DNA from: Variovorax sp. PBL-E5
GTDB lineage: Bacteria; Pseudomonadota; Gammaproteobacteria; Burkholderiales; Burkholderiaceae_C
Direction: 5' to 3'
Length of the DNA: 64,000 bases
Assembly (NCBI RefSeq): GCF_901827185.1
Contig: NZ_LR594671.1
Span: 2,294,001-2,358,000, forward strand
Made by a program: the position numbers and the translations under genes. Shown here piece after piece: positions 39,013 to 47,605 of the stretch. The notes under the pieces are model-generated. The model was not told the origin of the DNA. It saw only the letters and a list, made by a program, of their open reading frames with translations, and did no database searches. Numbering within the stretch: the first letter of the stretch is position 1; every line of letters begins with the position of its first letter.

Positions 39013-39993
39013 TTGGCGAAACGAACCTTCCTCGACTTCGAGCAGCCCGTCGCTGAACTCGAAAGCAAGATCGAAGAACTGCGCTATGTCCAGTCCGAAT
39101 CGGCGGTCGACATCTCGGAAGAAATCGATCAGCTGGGCAAGAAGAGCCTGCAGCTCACCAAGGACATCTACAGCGACCTGACCCCCTGGCAGATCACCAA
39201 GATCGCGCGCCATCCCGAGCGGCCCTACACGCTCGACTACGTGAACGAGATCTTCAGCGACTTCGTCGAACTGCACGGCGACCGCCACTTTTCCGACGAC
39301 CTCTCGATCGTCGGCGGCCTGGCGCGCTTCAATGGAACGCCATGCATGGTGCTCGGCCACCAGAAGGGCCGCGACACCAAGGAGCGCACCGCGCGCAACT
39401 TCGGCATGAGCAAGCCCGAGGGCTACCGCAAGGCGCTCAGGCTCATGAAGACGGCCGAGAAGTTCAAGCTGCCGGTCTTCACCTTCGTCGACACGCCCGG
39501 CGCCTATCCGGGCATCGATGCCGAGGAGCGCGGCCAGTCCGAAGCCATCGGCCGCAACATCTTCGAGATGGCGCAGCTCGAGGTGCCGATCATCGTCACC
39601 ATCATCGGCGAGGGCGGCTCCGGCGGCGCGCTGGCGATCTCGGTGGGCGACCAGTTGCTCATGCTGCAGTACTCCATCTATTCCGTGATCAGCCCCGAAG
39701 GCTGCGCATCGATCCTCTGGAAGACCAGCGACAAGGCGCAGGAAGCCGCCGACGCGCTCGGCATCACCGCACACCGGCTGAAGGCGCTCGGCCTGGTCGA
39801 CAAGGTCGTCAACGAGCCTGTCGGTGGCGCGCACCGCGACCACCGGCAGATGGCCGCGTTCCTGAAGCGCGCGCTCAACGACGCCTTCCGGCAGGTCAGC
39901 GACCTGCGGCCGAAGGAACTGCTGGACCGCCGCTACGAGCGCCTGCAGAGCTACGGCCGCTACGCCGACACCAAGGCCGACAGCGGCAAGTAG
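39013..39993 (+). CDS. accA: Acetyl-CoA carboxylase carboxyltransferase subunit alpha
   Basis: 326 residues. Family blocks include [36 protein letters not shown] and [16 protein letters not shown] (oxyanion glycines). With AccD it forms the carboxyltransferase of fatty acid synthesis. The start is a TTG at 39013, placed perfectly behind AGGAGA; no ATG or GTG gives a full-length N-terminus, so this is a genuine rare start. A weak GC hairpin (39998-40017) follows the stop. Confidence 0.96.
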   Translation: MAKRTFLDFEQPVAELESKIEELRYVQSESAVDISEEIDQLGKKSLQLTKDIYSDLTPWQITKIARHPERPYTLDYVNEIFSDFVELHGDRHFSDDLSIVGGLARFNGTPCMVLGHQKGRDTKERTARNFGMSKPEGYRKALRLMKTAEKFKLPVFTFVDTPGAYPGIDAEERGQSEAIGRNIFEMAQLEVPIIVTIIGEGGSGGALAISVGDQLLMLQYSIYSVISPEGCASILWKTSDKAQEAADALGITAHRLKALGLVDKVVNEPVGGAHRDHRQMAAFLKRALNDAFRQVSDLRPKELLDRRYERLQSYGRYADTKADSGK

Positions 39994-40039
39994 ACGCCCC
40001 GCATCACCTGGTGCGGGCCGTTGCAGTCCGCCGCATCCG

Positions 40040-40990
40040 ATGGAGAATCCCGCCGCCCCAGCGCTCGCGTCCTGGGCGGCGCCGTTGCCGCTGGCGATCG
40101 CGTACAGCGGCGGCGCCGATTCCACCGCCTTGCTCTATGCTGCGGCGCAGCGTTGGCCGGGGCAGGTCCAGGCTCTGCATGTGCATCACGGCCTGCAGCG
40201 TGCGGCCGATGATTTCGAAGCGCATTGCACGGCCATCTGCCGCGCGCTGAACGTGCCGCTGCATGCGGGCCGCATCGATGCCCGCCATGCGCCCGGCGAA
40301 AGTCCCGAGGACGCCGCGCGCCGCGCGCGCTACACGACGCTGGCCACGCTGGCCAAGGAACATGGCCTGCAGCATGTCGCGCTGGCCCAGCACGCCGACG
40401 ACCAGGTCGAGACGATGCTGATCGCGCTCAGCCGCGGCGCGGGACTCGACGGCCTGGCCGGCATGCCGCGGCAGATCGCGCGGCACGGCGTGCACTTTCA
40501 TCGGCCGCTGCTCGGCGTGCATGCGAGTGCGCTGCGCGAATGGATCGTCGCCAGCGGCACCCCGTCCATCGACGACCCCAGCAACGCCGATCTGCGCTAT
40601 ACGCGCAATCGCATTCGCCAACTGGTGCTGCCTGCGCTCGCCAACGCCTTGCCCCAGTTCCGCGAGACCTTCGCGCGCTCGGCGCGCAATGCGGCCAAGG
40701 CCTCGGTGCTGCTGGCGGAAACCGCGGCCGCCGACCTGGCCGGTGCCGGCTCGCCGCCGACGCTGGCCGCGCTGCGCGCGCTGCCGCGTGAGCGCCTGGC
40801 AAATGCATTGCGCCACTGGCTCAAACGCGATCACGGCGCGGTGCCGAGCGAGGCGCAACTGGAGCAACTGCTCGGCCAGATCGAGGCCTGCAGCACGCGC
40901 GGCCATCGCATCCGGCTCAAGATCGCGGGCGGCCGCGTCGAGCGCGAGGGCGACGTGCTGCATTGGTACAATGCTTCGCCCTTGCCGTAG
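40040..40990 (+). CDS. tilS: tRNA(Ile)-lysidine synthase
   Basis: 316 residues. The PP-loop ATP pyrophosphatase motif SGGADS is at residues 23-28 (AIAYSGGADSTALLYA), followed by LHVHHGLQ and AQHADDQVETMLIAL. It is shorter than E. coli TilS (432) because the second C-terminal domain is missing, as in many Betaproteobacteria. It converts C34 of tRNA-Ile2 to lysidine. It sits between accA and lysC. Confidence 0.94.
   Translation: MENPAAPALASWAAPLPLAIAYSGGADSTALLYAAAQRWPGQVQALHVHHGLQRAADDFEAHCTAICRALNVPLHAGRIDARHAPGESPEDAARRARYTTLATLAKEHGLQHVALAQHADDQVETMLIALSRGAGLDGLAGMPRQIARHGVHFHRPLLGVHASALREWIVASGTPSIDDPSNADLRYTRNRIRQLVLPALANALPQFRETFARSARNAAKASVLLAETAAADLAGAGSPPTLAALRALPRERLANALRHWLKRDHGAVPSEAQLEQLLGQIEACSTRGHRIRLKIAGGRVEREGDVLHWYNASPLP
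40967..40972 (+). promoter_or_regulatory. TACAAT -10 motif, candidate lysC promoter
   Basis: TACAAT lies inside the last codons of tilS, 105 bp upstream of lysC. A -35 box at 17 bp is poor. It is listed because the same motif precedes dnaE and trhO. Confidence 0.25.
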
Positions 40991-41077
40991 CCTGCAGCCC
41001 TCGCGCTGAGAACGGGATCTGGCCGGGCGCCTGGAGGCCGGCATGCGGCATCCGAATCCTTCTCTTTGACTTCACCC

Positions 41078-42346
41078 ATGGCATTGATCGTTCACAAATA
41101 CGGCGGCACGTCGATGGGCTCGACCGAGCGCATCCGGAATGTCGCCAAGCGCGTTGCCAAGTGGGCACGTGCCGGCCATCAGATGGTCGTCGTCCCGAGC
41201 GCGATGAGCGGCGAGACCAACCGCCTGCTCGGCCTCGCCAAGGAACTCGCGCCCAGCCGTCCCGACGACACCCACGGCCGCGAACTCGACATGCTGGCCG
41301 CCACCGGCGAGCAGGCGTCGTCGGCCCTGCTGGCGATCGCGCTGCAGGCCGAGGGGCTGCAGGCGGTCAGCTATGCGGGCTGGCAAGTCCAGGTCAAGAC
41401 CGACAGCGCCTTCACCAAGGCGCGCATCGAAAGCATCGACGACGAACGCGTGCGCGCCGACCTCGATGCCGGCCGTGTGGTCGTCATCACCGGCTTCCAG
41501 GGTGTGGACGACGCGGGCAATATCACCACGTTGGGACGCGGCGGCAGCGACACCTCCGCCGTCGCGATTGCGGCGGCGATGAAGGCCGGCGAATGCCTCA
41601 TCTACACCGACGTCGACGGCGTCTACACCACCGATCCGCGCGTCGAGCCCGAGGCGCGCCGCCTGGCCACGGTGAGCTTCGAGGAAATGCTCGAGATGGC
41701 GAGCCTGGGCTCCAAGGTGCTGCAGATCCGCTCGGTCGAATTCGCGGGCAAGTACAAGGTGCCGCTGCGCGTGTTGTCCAGCTTCACGCCGTGGGACATC
41801 GACATCGATGAAGAAGCCGGGTCCGGCACGCTGATCACATTCGAGGAAGACGAAAAAATGGAACAAGCCGTCGTATCCGGCATCGCATTCAACCGCGACG
41901 AGGCCAAGATCTCCGTGCTCGGCGTGCCCGACAAGCCGGGCATCGCGTACCACATCCTGGGCGCCATCGCCGACGCCAACATCGAGGTCGACGTCATCAT
42001 CCAGAATCTGAGCAAGGACGGAAAGACCGACTTCAGCTTCACCGTCCACCGCAACGACTACGCCAAGGCCGTCGATCTGCTCAAGGCCAAGGTGCTGCCC
42101 ACGCTCGGCGCGGCAGAGATCGTGGGCGACACCAAGATCTGCAAGGTCAGCATCGTCGGCATCGGCATGCGCAGCCACGTCGGCGTCGCCAGCAAGATGT
42201 TCCGCGTGCTGAGCGAGGAGGGCATCAACATCCAGATGATTTCCACCAGCGAGATCAAGACCTCGGTGGTGATCGACGAGAAGTACATGGAACTCTCCGT
42301 GCGCGCCCTGCACAAGGCCTTCGATCTCGATCAACCGGTCGCGTGA
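41078..42346 (+). CDS. lysC: Aspartate kinase
   Basis: 422 residues. The N-terminal kinase domain opens with VHKYGGTSMG and contains TLGRGGSDTSAVAIAAAM. Two C-terminal ACT domains follow (from about residue 268: ISVLGVPDKPGIAYHILGAI and VSIVGIGMRSHVGVASKMF). The monofunctional form with regulatory ACT repeats is subject to lysine/threonine feedback. It makes aspartyl phosphate for lysine, threonine and methionine. The ATG at 41078 is preferred over a start four codons upstream. Confidence 0.97.
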   Translation: MALIVHKYGGTSMGSTERIRNVAKRVAKWARAGHQMVVVPSAMSGETNRLLGLAKELAPSRPDDTHGRELDMLAATGEQASSALLAIALQAEGLQAVSYAGWQVQVKTDSAFTKARIESIDDERVRADLDAGRVVVITGFQGVDDAGNITTLGRGGSDTSAVAIAAAMKAGECLIYTDVDGVYTTDPRVEPEARRLATVSFEEMLEMASLGSKVLQIRSVEFAGKYKVPLRVLSSFTPWDIDIDEEAGSGTLITFEEDEKMEQAVVSGIAFNRDEAKISVLGVPDKPGIAYHILGAIADANIEVDVIIQNLSKDGKTDFSFTVHRNDYAKAVDLLKAKVLPTLGAAEIVGDTKICKVSIVGIGMRSHVGVASKMFRVLSEEGINIQMISTSEIKTSVVIDEKYMELSVRALHKAFDLDQPVA

Positions 42347-42368
42347 AGCTGGCATAATCCAAGGTTCA

Positions 42369-42461
42369 GGAACTGTGACCGAGTGGCCGAAGGTGCTCCC
42401 CTGCTAAGGGAGTATGGGGTGTAGAGCCTCATCGAGGGTTCGAATCCCTCCGGTTCCGCCA
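42369..42461 (+). tRNA. tRNA-Ser (anticodon GCT)
   Basis: A 93-nt class II tRNA. The acceptor strands GGAACTG and CGGTTCC pair over 7 bp, the anticodon loop CTGCTAA carries GCT (decodes AGC/AGU), a long variable arm follows, and the T-arm is GAGGGTTCGAATCCCTC. The discriminator G and encoded CCA end at 42461. It lies 22 bp after lysC and ahead of a strong terminator. Confidence 0.97.
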
Positions 42462-42484
42462 ATATTCATATCGTTGAATCTCCC

Positions 42485-42518
42485 AAAGCCCCGCGCAGCA
42501 TCTGCGACGGGGCTTTTT
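42485..42518 (+). terminator. Intrinsic terminator after tRNA-Ser
   Basis: AAAGCCCCG (42485-42493) pairs with CGGGGCTTT (42508-42516), ending in a T-run. It sits 24 bp after the tRNA. Confidence 0.9.
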
Positions 42519-42655
42519 CATTATTCGATCGACTGCCGGTAAAACTTGGCAGCCGCTGCCGGTGGGATGGCGCATGCGCCCTAACGATGTGCGACCTTCG
42601 TGCTACTCTTTCGCGCTCAACGCAGAGCCGCGACCGCAAGGTCCGAAGAAGGAAT

Positions 42656-43759
42656 ATGAAGGCACGGATAGCTGAACTCACCGGTCTACGCTGCCTCGCG
42701 GTCATGATGGTTGTTTTCGCGCACGCGTCTGCCACGGTTGCCGGGGGGTACACCGGTTGGCTTCAGCCTTTGAATTTCTTCACCAATGGCGGCCTTGGCG
42801 TCCAGATATTCTTCGTGCTGAGCGGGTTCCTGATTACCAACATCCTCAACTCGGAATGGAAGGCAACCCAAAAGATCGATCTGGTTCGGTTCTACCTCCG
42901 CCGTACATTGCGGATCTGGCCGGCCTTCTACGTCTTCCTGGTGGTCCTTGCGTTCCTGACGTACCGTCAGGTGATCGACATCGCGTACGAGCAGTTCGCA
43001 TTCGCCGCGCTGCATGTATGGAACTACTCGGAGGCTCTTGGCCTCGGCCCGATCAATGCGGCCCATGGCGACGGAACGTGGTATCTGGGGCATTTCTGGA
43101 CGCTTGCACTCGAGGAGCAGTTCTATTGGTTCTGGCCACCTCTACTGATTTTCCTGCTGCGAAGGCGCAGTGAACGACTTCTGGTCTTGCTGATTCTGTC
43201 CATCCCCTTGATCAGAATCGCTTCCTATTTCCTGGTTCCGTCCCTGCGTGGACAGTTGCTGATGATGCTCCACACCGGTGTGGATTCCATACTGATCGGT
43301 TGCTACACGGCGTTGAATCAGGAGCGCATCAAGACCTTTCTCGAATCGAAAAAATACAGTTCTGCTCTCGTGACGGCAAGTTTCATTGCGCTGATATTTC
43401 TCATACCCGAACTGGGGGCAAGGCTTGGCGGCGCATGGTCGGTGACCTATGGTGCGACGGTCACGGCGTCGATCGTCGCTTTGATCATCATGGCCGTGAC
43501 AACGATGAAGCAGTTCTGGCTCTCGAGAATTCTGAGAACGCGCGTCTTCGTTTTCGTCGGGACCATCTCTTACAGTCTCTATCTCTGGCAGCAGCTTTTT
43601 CTTTTCAAGCAGTCGCCATTGGCGTTCGCTTTTCCGTTCAACATCGTGCAGGCCTTCGCGGCCGCAACGTTGAGCTATTGGCTGATCGAAACGCCGCTCC
43701 TGAAAATCAAGGACGGCTTGAAAAAGCGGAACCCCCCGCTTGCGCGGCCCACCGAGTGA
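42656..43759 (+). CDS. Acyltransferase family 3 membrane protein (OafA/YrhL-like)
   Basis: 367 residues with about ten hydrophobic segments. The family signature is at the N-terminus: AELTGLRCLAVMMVVFAHAS with the catalytic His, then GGLGVQIFFVLSGFLITNIL, RFYLRRTLRIWPAFYV and LGHFWTLALEEQFYWFWPP. Such enzymes O-acetylate cell-surface polysaccharides or lipids. GAAGGA lies before the ATG at 42656. Base composition is clearly lower in GC than its neighbours and codon use is less biased, suggesting recent acquisition next to the tRNA-Ser gene. The acceptor substrate is unknown. Confidence 0.88.
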   Translation: MKARIAELTGLRCLAVMMVVFAHASATVAGGYTGWLQPLNFFTNGGLGVQIFFVLSGFLITNILNSEWKATQKIDLVRFYLRRTLRIWPAFYVFLVVLAFLTYRQVIDIAYEQFAFAALHVWNYSEALGLGPINAAHGDGTWYLGHFWTLALEEQFYWFWPPLLIFLLRRRSERLLVLLILSIPLIRIASYFLVPSLRGQLLMMLHTGVDSILIGCYTALNQERIKTFLESKKYSSALVTASFIALIFLIPELGARLGGAWSVTYGATVTASIVALIIMAVTTMKQFWLSRILRTRVFVFVGTISYSLYLWQQLFLFKQSPLAFAFPFNIVQAFAAATLSYWLIETPLLKIKDGLKKRNPPLARPTE

Positions 43760-43799
43760 GGCCTGTGCGAGTCCGGTGGGGATCGCTCGCCCGAATCCG

Positions 43800-44810
43800 C
43801 TACAAGGACAGCAACTGCGGCCTGATCTCGATGATCTTCCGGTCCGCGAACGAGCCGGCGTCGATGATGCCGAAGGCCTCCTGCAGCAAGCCCTCGACGT
43901 TCTGCCGGACCATCAGCAAGGGAAAGCTCAACACGCTCGCAAAAGGATCCCAGTCGTAGCAGCCAAAGCTGCATTGGGTCAGTTCATCGTGGGGCAACGT
44001 CTTGAGAAAGCGCACCACGCCTTCGAGCGCGATCGTCGAATTGACGAACAGCGCGCGCGGCAGGCCGCCCAGGCGCTGGTAGAGCGCGGCAGTGGCAGCC
44101 TCGGCCAGATCGGATTCGTAGCCGCAGGCATCGATCTGCGCGGGCTCGATGCTGCCGAAGCGTTCGCGCACCACGTCGCTGAAGCCTTCGATGCGCCGCC
44201 GCGTCGCGTAGTCGCCGGCCAATCCGCCCAGGAAGAAGGCCTTGTTGCGCTTGCTCGATCGCAGCGCGCGTGACCGATCGATGAGGCCGAGCGCGAGCTG
44301 CTGCGCGCCCCAGTAGTTGTCGCTGATCACCGAGGTCGCCTGCGTGCCGGGGAGGTCGACATTGACATGCGCGACGCCGTGGTTGCGGCACACGCGGCTG
44401 ACGGAGTCGGGGTCGGTTGCGCCGACGACAAGCAGGTACTCGACCCGGTAGGAGATGAGCGTGCTCACGGTTTCGAGTTCGAGCGCCGGGTCGCGCAGCG
44501 TGCTGACGACGATCGGGTACCAGTGGCGCTCGCGCGCCAGCTTCTCGAAGGTCTGAGCCATGCCGCTGAAGAAGCGGTTGTCGTGCAGGGGGATGATCAT
44601 CCCGATCAGGCCTGAACGGCTCTTGCGCAACCCGCTGGCCTGCCGGTTCACGTTGAACTTGTGCTGCTCGGCGATCTGCTGCACGCGCAGGGCCGTGGCT
44701 TCGGCGATGCGCCGCTCGCGCCAGTTGCCGGCGAGCACGGCGCTGACGGTGGAGGCCGAGACATCCGCCAGCTTGGCGAGGTCGTAGATGGTGGATTTCT
44801 TGAGGCTCAT
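43800..44810 (-). CDS. LacI family transcriptional regulator
   Basis: 336 residues. The helix-turn-helix and hinge are at residues 5-60 (STIYDLAKLADVSASTVSAV, then RQASGLRKSRSGLIGMIIP), followed by a periplasmic-binding-protein-like effector domain. It is divergent from the dehydrogenase gene at 44942, and a perfect 16-bp palindrome with a central CG step lies between them, fitting a LacI-type operator. It most likely represses the dehydrogenase-kinase-sulfatase-ABC operon and is released by a sugar or polyol. The ATG at 44810 starts the DNA-binding domain directly; an upstream extension is not conserved-looking. Confidence 0.9.
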   Translation of the reverse strand: MSLKKSTIYDLAKLADVSASTVSAVLAGNWRERRIAEATALRVQQIAEQHKFNVNRQASGLRKSRSGLIGMIIPLHDNRFFSGMAQTFEKLARERHWYPIVVSTLRDPALELETVSTLISYRVEYLLVVGATDPDSVSRVCRNHGVAHVNVDLPGTQATSVISDNYWGAQQLALGLIDRSRALRSSKRNKAFFLGGLAGDYATRRRIEGFSDVVRERFGSIEPAQIDACGYESDLAEAATAALYQRLGGLPRALFVNSTIALEGVVRFLKTLPHDELTQCSFGCYDWDPFASVLSFPLLMVRQNVEGLLQEAFGIIDAGSFADRKIIEIRPQLLSL

Positions 44811-44894
44811 TGGCGAGTCGGCTTGTCCCGTTGCGCACGCATTGTGCTCTGCGGGTAAATGCGGATCGACCGTCATGGCGTTGAATGCAGAATA

Positions 44895-44910
44895 GCACAA
44901 TCGATTGTGC
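44895..44910. promoter_or_regulatory. Palindromic operator for the LacI regulator
   Basis: GCACAATCGATTGTGC is a perfect 16-bp inverted repeat with the CG centre typical of LacI-family sites. It lies 84 bp from the regulator start and 31 bp from the dehydrogenase start, in a position to control both promoters. Confidence 0.75.
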
Positions 44911-44941
44911 AAATCATGCAATGACCAGCCAAGGCACCGAA

Positions 44942-46039
44942 ATGACAGCGAAATCCCAGCAAGGCATGCAGGCCGTCGTCTGCCATGGCCCCGAGGACTA
45001 CCGGCTCGAAAGACCGGCGCGGCCGCAAGCCGGCGCCCACGAGCTGGTCATCGAGATCAGTGCCTGCGGCATCTGCGCCAGCGACTGCAAGTGCTACTCG
45101 GGTGCCGCAATGTTCTGGGGTGGTGGCGGCCAACCCGCATGGGTCAAGGCACCGGTGATTCCCGGCCATGAATTCTTCGGGCGCGTGGTGCAGGTGGGCG
45201 CCGGCGCGGCGCAGCACTTCGGCGTCGACGTGGGCGACCGCGTCATCGCCGAACAGATCGTGCCCTGCAACAAGTGCCGCTACTGCACCAGCGGCCAGTA
45301 CTGGATGTGCGAGGTCCACAACATCTTCGGCTTCCAGCGCGAGGTCGCGGATGGCGGCATGGCCGAGTACATGCGCATTCCGCCGACGGCGCGCGTGCAC
45401 AAGGTGCCCGAGAGCCTGTCGCTCGAGGACGCGGCGATGATCGAGCCGATGTCCTGCGCGATCCACGCGGTCAACCGCGGCGACATCCAGCTCGACGACG
45501 TGGTGGTCATCGCCGGCGCCGGGCCGCTGGGGCTCTCGATGGTGCAGGTCGCGAAGCTCAAGACGCCGAAGAAGCTGGTCGTGATCGACCTCGTGCCGCA
45601 GCGGCGCGCGCTGGCGCAGGCCTTCGGTGCCGATGTCGTCATCGATCCGGAGCGCGAGGATGCCAAGGCGATCGTCCATGCGCTCACGGGCGGCTATGGC
45701 TGCGACGTGTACATCGAAACCACCGGCGCGCCGGTCGGCGTGCGCCAGGGGCTGGAGCTGGTGCGCAAGCTCGGGCGCTTCGTCGAGTTCAGCGTGTTCG
45801 GCAAAGAGACCAGCGTCGACTGGTCGATCATCGGCGACCGCAAGGAGCTCGACGTGCGCGGTGCGCATCTCGGTCCCTATTGCTATCCGGTGGCCATCGA
45901 TCTGTTCGAGCGCGGTCTGGTCACCTCGCGCGGCATCGTCACGCATGGCTTCGCGCTGGCGGAATGGGAAGAAGCCTTCCGTCTTGCCAACTCGCTCGAC
46001 TCCATCAAGGTGCTGCTCAAACCGGGCGCGCCAGCATGA
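44942..46039 (+). CDS. Zinc-dependent polyol dehydrogenase, erythritol/L-threitol dehydrogenase-like
   Basis: 365 residues of the zinc medium-chain dehydrogenase family. Catalytic zinc ligands are Cys45 and His76/Glu77 (GICASD, PGHEF). The structural zinc cysteines are 109, 112, 115 and 123 (VPCNKCRYCTSGQYWMC). A Rossmann loop AGAGPLGLSMVQ follows. Residues 9-20 (MQAVVCHGPEDY) and the block VDWSIIGDRKELDVRGAHLG closely recall mycobacterial erythritol/L-threitol dehydrogenase EltD, which makes L-erythrulose. Oxidation of a polyol to a ketose is therefore the best guess. The ATG at 44942 has AAGG at proper spacing; an ATG at 44921 lacks one. The stop overlaps the kinase start. Confidence 0.85.
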   Translation: MTAKSQQGMQAVVCHGPEDYRLERPARPQAGAHELVIEISACGICASDCKCYSGAAMFWGGGGQPAWVKAPVIPGHEFFGRVVQVGAGAAQHFGVDVGDRVIAEQIVPCNKCRYCTSGQYWMCEVHNIFGFQREVADGGMAEYMRIPPTARVHKVPESLSLEDAAMIEPMSCAIHAVNRGDIQLDDVVVIAGAGPLGLSMVQVAKLKTPKKLVVIDLVPQRRALAQAFGADVVIDPEREDAKAIVHALTGGYGCDVYIETTGAPVGVRQGLELVRKLGRFVEFSVFGKETSVDWSIIGDRKELDVRGAHLGPYCYPVAIDLFERGLVTSRGIVTHGFALAEWEEAFRLANSLDSIKVLLKPGAPA

Positions 46040-47571
46040 GCCGCGCGACGTGCCATGTCATCGGCGTGGACATCGGCACGCAGAGCACCAAGGCGCTGCT
46101 GGTCGACGAGGCCGGCCGCATCCTCGCGCAGGCCTCCGAGGCCTACCAGGTCGACACGCCCGAACCGCTGTGGGCCGAGCAATGGCCGGAGGTCTGGATG
46201 ACGGCCGTCGTGCGCTGCATCGCGCGCGTGGTGCGCGAGGCGGCGATCGACACGGCCTCGGTGAAGGCGCTGTGCGTGAGTTCGCTCTACGGCGGCTCGG
46301 GGATTCCGGTCGATGCCGAAGGACAGCCCACGCACCCCTGCCTGATCTGGATGGACCGGCGTGCGCAGGACGAGGTCGAATGGGTGCGCCGCCACGTCGA
46401 CCTGGAGCGCCTGTACGACATCACCGGCAACGGCGTCGACAGCTATCACGGCTTCACCAAGATGCTCTGGCTGCGCGAGAAACGGCCGGATGCCTGGCAG
46501 CGCACGCGCGCCTTCCTGCCGCCGAACAGCTTCGTCAATGCGCAGCTCACGGGCGAGGTCGCGGTGGACCACAGCTCGGCCGGCAACATCGGCGGCGTCT
46601 ACGACATGAAGGCGCGGCGCTGGTCGGCGGAAATGCTGGACGCGCTGGGCATTCCGGCGTCGATGATGCCGGCGCGGCTGGTTGAGTCGAGCGAGACAGT
46701 CGGCGGGCTCACGGCGCACTGGGCGCAGACGCTCGGGCTGCCCATCGGCCTGCCGGTGATCGCCGGCGGCGTGGATGCTGCCGTCGCGACGCTCGCGGCC
46801 GGCGCCAACCGGCCCGGCAGCCACGTGGCGATGATCGGCACCAGCATGTGCTGGGGCACCATCCGCCAGCACGCGGATGCGCGCGACGGCCTGGTCAGCA
46901 TGCCGCACGTGGTCGGCGGCCTGCGCGATCTCTATGTCTTCGGCGGCGCGATCACCGCCGGGGCCAGCGTGACCTGGTTCCTCGATCTCATGCAGCCGCA
47001 ACAGGGCAGGGCAACACACACGGCCGATGCGCACGCGCAGCTCGAACAGGCTGCGCGCGAGCTCCCGCCCGGCGCGCAGGGCCTGCTCTTCCTGCCCTAC
47101 CTGATGGGCGAGCGCAGTCCGATCTGGGATCCCAGGGCCAGTGGCGCCTTCATCGGCCTCGGCCTGCATCACCGGCGCGAGCATCTCTACCGTGCGGTGC
47201 TCGAAGGCGTCGCCTGCGCGCTGCGCCACAACATCGAGGCCGGCTGCCGCGAAGGCCAGCCGCTGGACGATGCGCTCGTGGTGGTCGGCGGCGCGAGCCG
47301 GTCCGACCTCTGGATGCAGATCATTGCCGACGTCACCGGCCGACCGGTGCGCACGATCCACGAAGAGGTCGAGGCCAGCCTCGGTGCCGCGATGCTGGCC
47401 GCGCTCGGCGCCGGCCTGACCGCGGTCGAGACCGTGGGCCAGGGCTGGGTGCATCTGGTGGATCGTGCGCAGCCGTACCCCGACGCCGTCGCGCGCTACG
47501 AGGCGCTCTACCGCAACTACCTTGCCGGCTATCCCGCGTTGCGGCCGGTCATGCACGCGCTGCGCGGCTGA
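46036..47571 (+). CDS. FGGY-family carbohydrate kinase
   Basis: 511 residues. The N-terminal ATPase fold opens with IGVDIGTQSTKALLVDE, and the C-terminal family signature includes GGASRSDLWMQIIADVTGRP. It resembles xylulokinase-like FGGY kinases, which phosphorylate ketoses or polyols. The likely substrate is the ketose made by the dehydrogenase it overlaps (ATGA). No sequence feature fixes the sugar. Confidence 0.88.
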   Translation: MSRATCHVIGVDIGTQSTKALLVDEAGRILAQASEAYQVDTPEPLWAEQWPEVWMTAVVRCIARVVREAAIDTASVKALCVSSLYGGSGIPVDAEGQPTHPCLIWMDRRAQDEVEWVRRHVDLERLYDITGNGVDSYHGFTKMLWLREKRPDAWQRTRAFLPPNSFVNAQLTGEVAVDHSSAGNIGGVYDMKARRWSAEMLDALGIPASMMPARLVESSETVGGLTAHWAQTLGLPIGLPVIAGGVDAAVATLAAGANRPGSHVAMIGTSMCWGTIRQHADARDGLVSMPHVVGGLRDLYVFGGAITAGASVTWFLDLMQPQQGRATHTADAHAQLEQAARELPPGAQGLLFLPYLMGERSPIWDPRASGAFIGLGLHHRREHLYRAVLEGVACALRHNIEAGCREGQPLDDALVVVGGASRSDLWMQIIADVTGRPVRTIHEEVEASLGAAMLAALGAGLTAVETVGQGWVHLVDRAQPYPDAVARYEALYRNYLAGYPALRPVMHALRG

Positions 47572-47605
47572 GGCCTCGCTTGTCGATGGACACGGAGAGA
47601 TTCGA

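Noticed and set aside
42369..43800. Integrative element at tRNA-Ser
   Set aside because: No integrase, no transposase and no second copy of the tRNA 3' end; only one gene of atypical composition.
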